Shown one piece after another: positions 58,741 through 64,000 of a stretch of DNA of 64,000 bases. Origin of the DNA: Ligula intestinalis (Eukaryota; Platyhelminthes; Cestoda; Diphyllobothriidea; Diphyllobothriidae); contig JAYGXS010000001.1 in NCBI GenBank assembly GCA_036362985.1, positions 45,085,591-45,149,590 of the forward strand, read 5' to 3'. The notes under the pieces were generated by a model that searched no databases, was not told where the DNA came from, and saw only the letters and a program-made list of their open reading frames with translations. The position numbers were made by a program, and so were the translations under genes. Every line of letters starts with the position of its first letter. Positions within the stretch are counted from its first letter, which is position 1.

Positions 58741-61700
58741 TTGGAGCGTAGCGACAGATTTGTCAACACACTTGTATCAGCTGCATTTACCGCGGGCCAA
58801 CTCCCACTTCATACCACAGTGGCTCATATACAATCCTCCGGCAGATATGGTGTGGCAGTTGCCCTCTCGCAACAAGTGAGCTGTACACTTCTTGTCTGGG
58901 GACCAGTCACTGAATGCATGGCTTATGTGCGCTCGAAAGGGTACTTCACAAAAATATCTGTGGTCGTAGTATATGCACCAAGTTCCGATGCTGACCAATG
59001 CGATGAAAAGATTTTTTACTCACAGCACCAGTCTTTGGTTGAAAGACGCCCTCACGTCGATCTGCTGATTGTTGCCCGGGACTGGAATAGCCGGACCGGG
59101 CCGGGTGACTCCACAAACAGCCATCTCATCGGACGCTTGAGGCTTGGTTCTCGATGTCAGAATGATGAAAGGTTGCTAAAGTTTCCTGAACAGAACTGAC
59201 TGTTTGTTACGAATACGTGCTTCCAGCACCGCAACAAACAGTATCTTACCTGGTTCTCCAACGATGGCCAGCTAGCCAGTCAGATTGACTACATTTTAGT
59301 CAACTGAACATTCAGTGGCTGGGTTCACGATCGTCGGTCGCTGCGTGGTGCTGAGACTGGTAATGCCCATGGATCTGACTGCGTACTTGGTCGCACACGA
59401 TTTGGAATTTGGAATTTATATTTTTCAGCGCCAGTACGGCACTATCTATACAAAGTTAATTTCGAAAAAAATAAAAATTCAAAAAAATAATTTGACAATA
59501 TGTGCAAGTAGACGTAGAAAGTCGTAATAATGTCAGCAGAAATTGTCCTTTTGGGGCAACGTTAGCAATGTTTTGCAGGTAATTTTGAACTAAAAACTAA
59601 AAATTATGGCAGTTAAAAAAAACTCTTACAGTGAAAATGGAGACAGTGTTCAACGGGCCTCCATGTTCAAAAAGTGTGCAAGAGAAAAAAAACTGCTTAG
59701 GATGATAGTAATAGAGCAGAAATAGGTGTATGTGGTCTGATGAAGGTGAGTATTCAACGAAACTACAGCATTTTAGACTGAGTACTTCCACGTGGCTTCG
59801 TTTGATTCAGCGGTGGTTAATGGAAACATCTAGGTTCTCGGGGGACACGAGGCAGAGAGAATAGTTTCAAGCGGATCTTCTAAATTCCCAATGGTCCTTT
59901 CTCGGGGTCATGGAGAAAGCTGCTCGGAAAAGATGAGGAGAATAGAAGGTTAATAGAGTCAGTGTTAAGATAAATGTGCAGTCTCTGTTTGAAAGTAGAC
60001 AATCTAGTTAACGACCTAATTTCGATTGGCAAGTTATTCCAAAGAAAGCTATATCTGGAAGCAAAAAACAAAGAGCGTTTACATGAGGAAGATGCAGGAG
60101 GGGGTATAACAAGTGCCGAGTTTCTTAGGTTGTAGGGACGGCTGACGGGGGTAATGACAGAAGTCCTGGGTAAATTTGTGCTATTATTAAGCCGAAAATG
60201 GAGACAAAAGCCTGCTTCCAATCTCTTGACCCAAAGGAACCTTAGTTTTGTTAATTGACACCTATTTGAGTAGCAAGTATTAGAAGCTGTCGGATACGGC
60301 AGTTTTCGTGTGAAATTTTTTTGAATTTGTTCAATTTTTGAACGGCTACCTTCATTCATGAGACCGAAAAAGGGGCAACAGTATTCTAAGATGGGGAGAA
60401 CGAACATACGATAAAGTCTTAATTTCATTTCAGGAAGATAGAAATTATAAGAGATAAAGCCGCAGATCTGTGCGGCTCACCGCTCATCTGCGTCCAAAAT
60501 GCCACGCGCTAAACGCCTCGATGTCACCAAACTTTTGCAACCAAATACCACTGAGGTTCTGAAAGGAGAAATCCAGTCCCGTTTCACGACCCGAGCCGAT
60601 GGAGAAGTGAGTAGCCCATGGTCCTCACTGAAAACCTCAGTCTATGGGGCAGCCGAGAAAAGTCTTGGATGCACTCAGCGGCGCCACAGTGATTGGATCA
60701 GCGGACTGACCCTGCAGTTGCCTACTTAGACAGCCCGAGCTAGGGGCCGTAATGATGATTCTTTCTGTCTAGTTAGAAAGATGGCAGCAAAATCGGCCAG
60801 AAAGGACCGGAAGAAATAATGGGCTGAAATAGCAACCTCTATGGAGTAGGCCTCGAACGTTGTTCATACTCGAAAGCTCCTCCGACCTATTCGCAAGGCT
60901 AGTGGCATATTATCTTCACTGAGTGAGTCAGTTCGTGATGTGAATGCCGGTTTTATTGCTGACAGTGCGAAGAAGATCGAACGCTGGCATGATGAATTCG
61001 AGCACCTCCTTAACTTTGATGCGGGGCCCACCACCCCCTGCTCTCATCTAAAACAGAGCCTCCTCCATCTCTCATTTATCCAGTGTCATGCGACCCGCTT
61101 CCTGAAGGAGAAAGCGCTGATGCCATGAGAAGTCTGCGCAACAATAAGGCACATGGAAAGGACGGCATACTTGCTGAAATCTATAAGTTTTGTGCCGACA
61201 CTCTGGTGCCTTGACTCCATGGGGTGATTGGAAAAGCATCGAGAGACGAGGCCAATCGTGATGACTGGGACTCAGACATCCTTGTGCCTGTCTACAAGAA
61301 GGGAGCTTAGACAGGATTTGAGAACTGCCGCGGCATAAGCCTCATCACCATTGCTGCAAAGATCTTTGCCATTGTTCTTCTCAGAAGGTTCCAGTCTGTG
61401 CGCGACTCCAGGACGCGACCAAACCAGGCCGGATTTTTGCACTGCGTGTGGATGTGTGGATCAGATATCCATACTGAGGCGGATCCCTGCATTCCGCCAT
61501 AGCTACCAACAACCAACGGGAATCTGTTTTGTTGACTTTGCCGCTGCGATCGACTCCGTCCATCATGACTCCCTATGGCGGATAATGGCCTTTAATGGTG
61601 TACCAGCAAAAATAATCGCCATGACCAAGGCGTATTACCGTGACACCACTGCGCAGAATCTTGTCAATAATCACCTTTCAAAACCCTTCACTATTCGATC

Positions 61701-62670
61701 TAGCGTTCGTAAAGGCTGTGTCCTGTCACCAATCATCTCTAAATATGTCATTGACTGGGTTCTCGGGAAGAGCCTACAGGAAAATTATAGTATAAAGTTT
61801 GCACCCAGGGGCCGGTTGCCTAACCTCGACTATGCCGATGATATTTCTTTACTAGCATCAAGCTTTGGCGATCTACAGTCTATGCTGTCACGGCTGAATG
61901 AGACCACGAAATCGGTCGGTATGCTTATAAACGCTGGGAAGATCAAAGTGTTTCCATGCTGCATCCCTGCCCAAGAGAAGGTACCCCTCGACATTAGTTA
62001 CTATCGATTTGAAGAAGTAGACAATTTCAAATAGCTCGGAGCAAGATTGTTGTTGAATGGACTGAGTGGAGATGACGTCGTCTCCCGAATTGGCGCAGCG
62101 TGACGAGTTTTCTTCAGTCGACGCGATATTTCTATTTCTAAAAAGATCCGCGTGAACCGTGAATCTGCGCGATCCGTTCTTCTATACAGAGGCGAATGTT
62201 GGGCTATGCATGTGAAAGATGAGCAGAAGCTGGAGGTTTTCGACCACAACTGATTGAGGACCGTCCATCGATTGAAGTACACCAAATTTTTCTTAAATAA
62301 GACGGTTCGCACTCGTTGCGACAAAATCAAAAGGATACTCCAGGCCATGCAAGAAAGACGACAAAGGTGGTTTGGATACGTTTTTCGTCGTCAACCTCAA
62401 GACAACAGTTCTACTGTTTTCGAAATGAAACCGATACCCAATTGAAAACGTCGTAGAGGGGGTCGATTCAAATGCTGGTCCGACTAAGTCCGCCAGGAAA
62501 TAGAACCTGGACCTTCGGTATTCGGTCTCCAGCGCTGCAAAAGAGACTGTGTGGATCTTTTCATATCCGCTGCCGCCAGTCGTCACGGCTGAAGATGTAC
62601 CGCCCGTGATATCATTGTGACCGGCTAGATCAGGCATGATCAGAGCCATAACACAGAAAAGAAAATGCGT
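58740..62670 (+). mobile_element. RTE-type non-LTR retrotransposon split by a nested insertion
   Basis: The 5' part (58740-59405) encodes an APE endonuclease: GRYGVAVALSQQVSCTLLVW, ISVVVVYAPSSDADQ, LLIVARDWNSRTGPGDSTNS, QIDYILVN and GSDC. The frame then stops at an inserted CR1-type segment. RTE sequence resumes near 60460 (RAKRLDVTKLLQPNTTE), followed by the linker, AMRSLRNNKAHGKDGI, and the RT in a 227-codon frame at 61351-62034 (FVDFAAAIDSVHHDSLWRIM, SSVRKGCVLSPI, LDYADDISLLASSF). Last comes the thumb and C-terminal QERRQRWFGYVFRR and the GATCAGGCATGATCAGAGCC tail. Note VRKGC where relatives have VRQGC, and ARDW for GDWN in the endonuclease. Stops and frameshifts make it inactive. Confidence 0.88.
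59420..60450 (-). mobile_element. CR1/Jockey-type 3' fragment inserted into the RTE element
   Basis: On the minus strand an uninterrupted 182-codon frame (60428-59880) gives an RT C-terminus: LYRMFVLPILEYCCPFFG, IEQIQKNFTRKL, LRFLWVKRLEAGF, YSFLWNNLPIEIRSL, FKQRLHIYL. A 3' UTR follows to about 59420, with A-rich stretches at its end. It resembles the RT end at 7780-8180 but is intact over its length, so it is younger. It lies exactly between the two halves of the RTE reading order. GAATTTATA near 59412 and GAAATTATA near 60440 may be remnants of a target-site duplication. Confidence 0.8.
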
Positions 62671-63600
62671 TAACTGACAGCCGCAGATATCACAACAGAG
62701 GGTTCTGAAGGCAACGGCCGTGCATATGGCATATGGAAAACGCCATAGACTGAAGGGTGGCCAGTCAGAACAAATGCGCTCTGTACGTGCGTACGCGATC
62801 TTGCAGGTTTGCTGTCACGCAAGCATATTTTTTAAAAGCTGTGGGTATTTTACCCTACAAAAATTCTTTCAAAGCTTGCCTGTATCCGCATGAAACCCCG
62901 AAACACCTTCTACCGCAGCGCTTGGCGTAATGAAGTTTTCACATTACACGACTTTGTTCTTGTGAAAACGCAATTGGCACGTTGGAAATTGTAGAAGGAC
63001 CTCGACAACAAGTCACCTTCTGACACTTCTCTAAAAAGATTGCCTGTATACATGTGGTTTCATTCTTAAACATGTGTTGCATCAATGCATTTGCCCGATC
63101 ACCAGTCGCATTTACGCTTATATTCAAGCGACTGTATGTAGCAATTGTTGATTATTTCACGAGTAGCAACAAAATATTTCGTTGACCCATTGTGGAAAAC
63201 CTGGTTTGTGTGTGGCTCTTGGCAGTTACCTAATGAGCTGTGGGTAAATATTTTGCGGTATACACTAAGATCCTGTTTCAAAATAAAGCCTTAATCACAA
63301 ACTATATATATTGCAAATCTAAGTGGAAATACAATAACCTTAAGTGAAGCCCTGACTTGGTCGAAGTTCTAATCCACAAAAAAGCGTTCACTCTGCCAAA
63401 AACGTGAACTTATGTTCAATGGACATGTGCGAGTTCCCCAAATGTAAATTCTAGGAAAATGTACTAAGCAAACCAGTTGCTGCCGGTGATTACAGACTTT
63501 GTGTGAGTTCGGATGAATGGAAACTGCCTTAAAGTTAATTCATTCCATATCGTCGCCAAGAAATTTAGGAACACGTCAAGACTAAAAGAGTTCATATGAA
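62671..63600. other. Intergenic stretch, nothing recognised
   Basis: No gene or repeat recognised between the RTE 3' end and the poly(A) region of the gene at the right edge. Confidence 0.45.
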
Positions 63601-63607
63601 AGTCATG

Positions 63608-63613
63608 TTTATT
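63608..63613 (-). terminator. Candidate poly(A) signal for the right-edge gene
   Basis: AATAAA on the minus strand, 87 bases after the TAA stop of the Ser/Thr/Gly-rich frame. The position fits a compact 3' UTR. Confidence 0.5.
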
Positions 63614-63700
63614 TACAGGGCAAAAAAGACAATTACAAAATCCCGTAAAAATGCAATGATAAGGCGGCTTTCGCCAAATATAACGATGCAGTCAGCGAAA

Positions 63701-64000
63701 TTAAAAATCTTTCCTTGATAGAGCAAACAGAAGGAAGGTGAGAGCAAACGGTGCTATCGTCAAAGGTGATGCAGCAGATGCATGACCTGACTGTGAACCG
63801 CCACTGCCGGCATTGCCTCTAGGATTGCCACCTGGATTGATGCCTGCTGCAGGGCTCCCTGAACTGCCACTAGCCAAACTGCTTGGAGTGGATTGAGAGG
63901 AGCTTTTACCACCACCAGCAGCAGGAGCAGTGGTGGCGGCGGCGGCGGTGGTGATGGCGGTGGTAGAGTCCGTCGTTGAATCACTGCTGGCTTCCTGAGC
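63701..64000 (-). CDS. C-terminus of a mucin-like, probably GPI-anchored surface protein (5' part outside window)
   Basis: From the window edge, the minus frame starting GCT at 64000 is open for 99 codons to TAA at 63701-63703. It begins AQEASSDSTTDSTTAITTAA, continues with Ser/Thr/Gly/Ala/Pro-rich low-complexity sequence (SGSSGSPAAGINPGGNPRGN, GSGGSQSG) and ends HASAASPLTIAPFALTFLLF followed by ALSRKDF. Small residues before a hydrophobic C-terminal tail form the classic GPI-attachment signal, and the Ser/Thr-rich stretch would be an O-glycosylated stalk. This would place the protein on the tegument or cell surface. The folded domain that would define function lies beyond the window. An alternative is a type I membrane protein with a very short cytoplasmic tail. 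Confidence 0.65.
   Translation of the reverse strand, partial: AQEASSDSTTDSTTAITTAAAATTAPAAGGGKSSSQSTPSSLASGSSGSPAAGINPGGNPRGNAGSGGSQSGHASAASPLTIAPFALTFLLFALSRKDF

Noticed and set aside
63760..63984. Pro/Leu-rich 74-codon minus frame
   Set aside because: It is an out-of-frame reading of the Ser/Thr/Gly-rich coding end. The frame ending in a hydrophobic tail, with a poly(A) signal after it, is preferred.
1..64000. CRISPR arrays, bacterial operons, phage or integrative elements
   Set aside because: No spaced direct-repeat arrays or operon-style gene packing were seen; introns and element types are eukaryotic.

Overview
The window looks like nuclear DNA of a parasitic flatworm. The best inference is a cestode, possibly of the diphyllobothriid type, but no barcode gene is present to prove it. 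It is gene-poor and AT-rich, with split eukaryotic genes, some very short introns (37, 52 and 102 nt) beside introns of several kb, and many decayed retroelements. It contains no bacterial-style operons, CRISPR arrays or rRNA genes. A 10-base run of N at 10725-10734 is an assembly gap.

Four host genes can be supported. (1) 16005-24397 (+): the 3' exons of RNA polymerase III subunit RPC4 (POLR3D), read by splicing five exons. (2) 38572-39067 (+): a complete three-exon Cgr1/CCDC86-family nucleolar rRNA-processing protein of 113 aa. (3) about 44558-56055 (-): a CNNM (ancient conserved domain/cyclin M) transporter with signal peptide, DUF21 membrane domain, CBS pair and cyclic-nucleotide-binding-like domain. 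(4) 63701-64000 (-): the C-terminus of a Ser/Thr/Gly/Ala-rich protein ending in a GPI-anchor-like hydrophobic tail, cut by the window edge. None is functionally linked to another; they are ordinary housekeeping and surface genes separated by repeats.

Mobile DNA, left to right: a non-LTR element with a 2A-like motif, PHD-like finger, endonuclease and RT (1-2482, -); a CR1/Jockey-type RT remnant (7330-8230, +); an RTE remnant (11300-12450, -) abutting a CR1-type remnant (12452-13470, +); a tRNA-derived SINE (17.3 kb) and a Penelope-like element with inverted arms (21.03-22.80 kb), both inside POLR3D introns; a foldback/MITE (26.5 kb); another SINE (27.3 kb); a possible solo LTR (30.0 kb); a CR1 tail with a CTGATA microsatellite (31.0-31.4 kb); a fossil Tnp2/CACTA-like transposase (31.7-33.6 kb); Penelope-like elements at 36.9-38.1, 40.6-43.3 and 57.4-58.3 kb; a mariner-type miniature element just upstream of CNNM (56.2-56.6 kb); and an RTE element at 58.75-62.67 kb split by a reverse-oriented CR1-type insertion.

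The most unusual structure is the repeated Penelope architecture: element bodies flanked by long inverted arms, one with its RT core deleted and only the N-terminal region and GIY-YIG nuclease kept. No convincing new multigene system was found. Most space between these features is unannotated AT-rich sequence with no recognisable coding signal.
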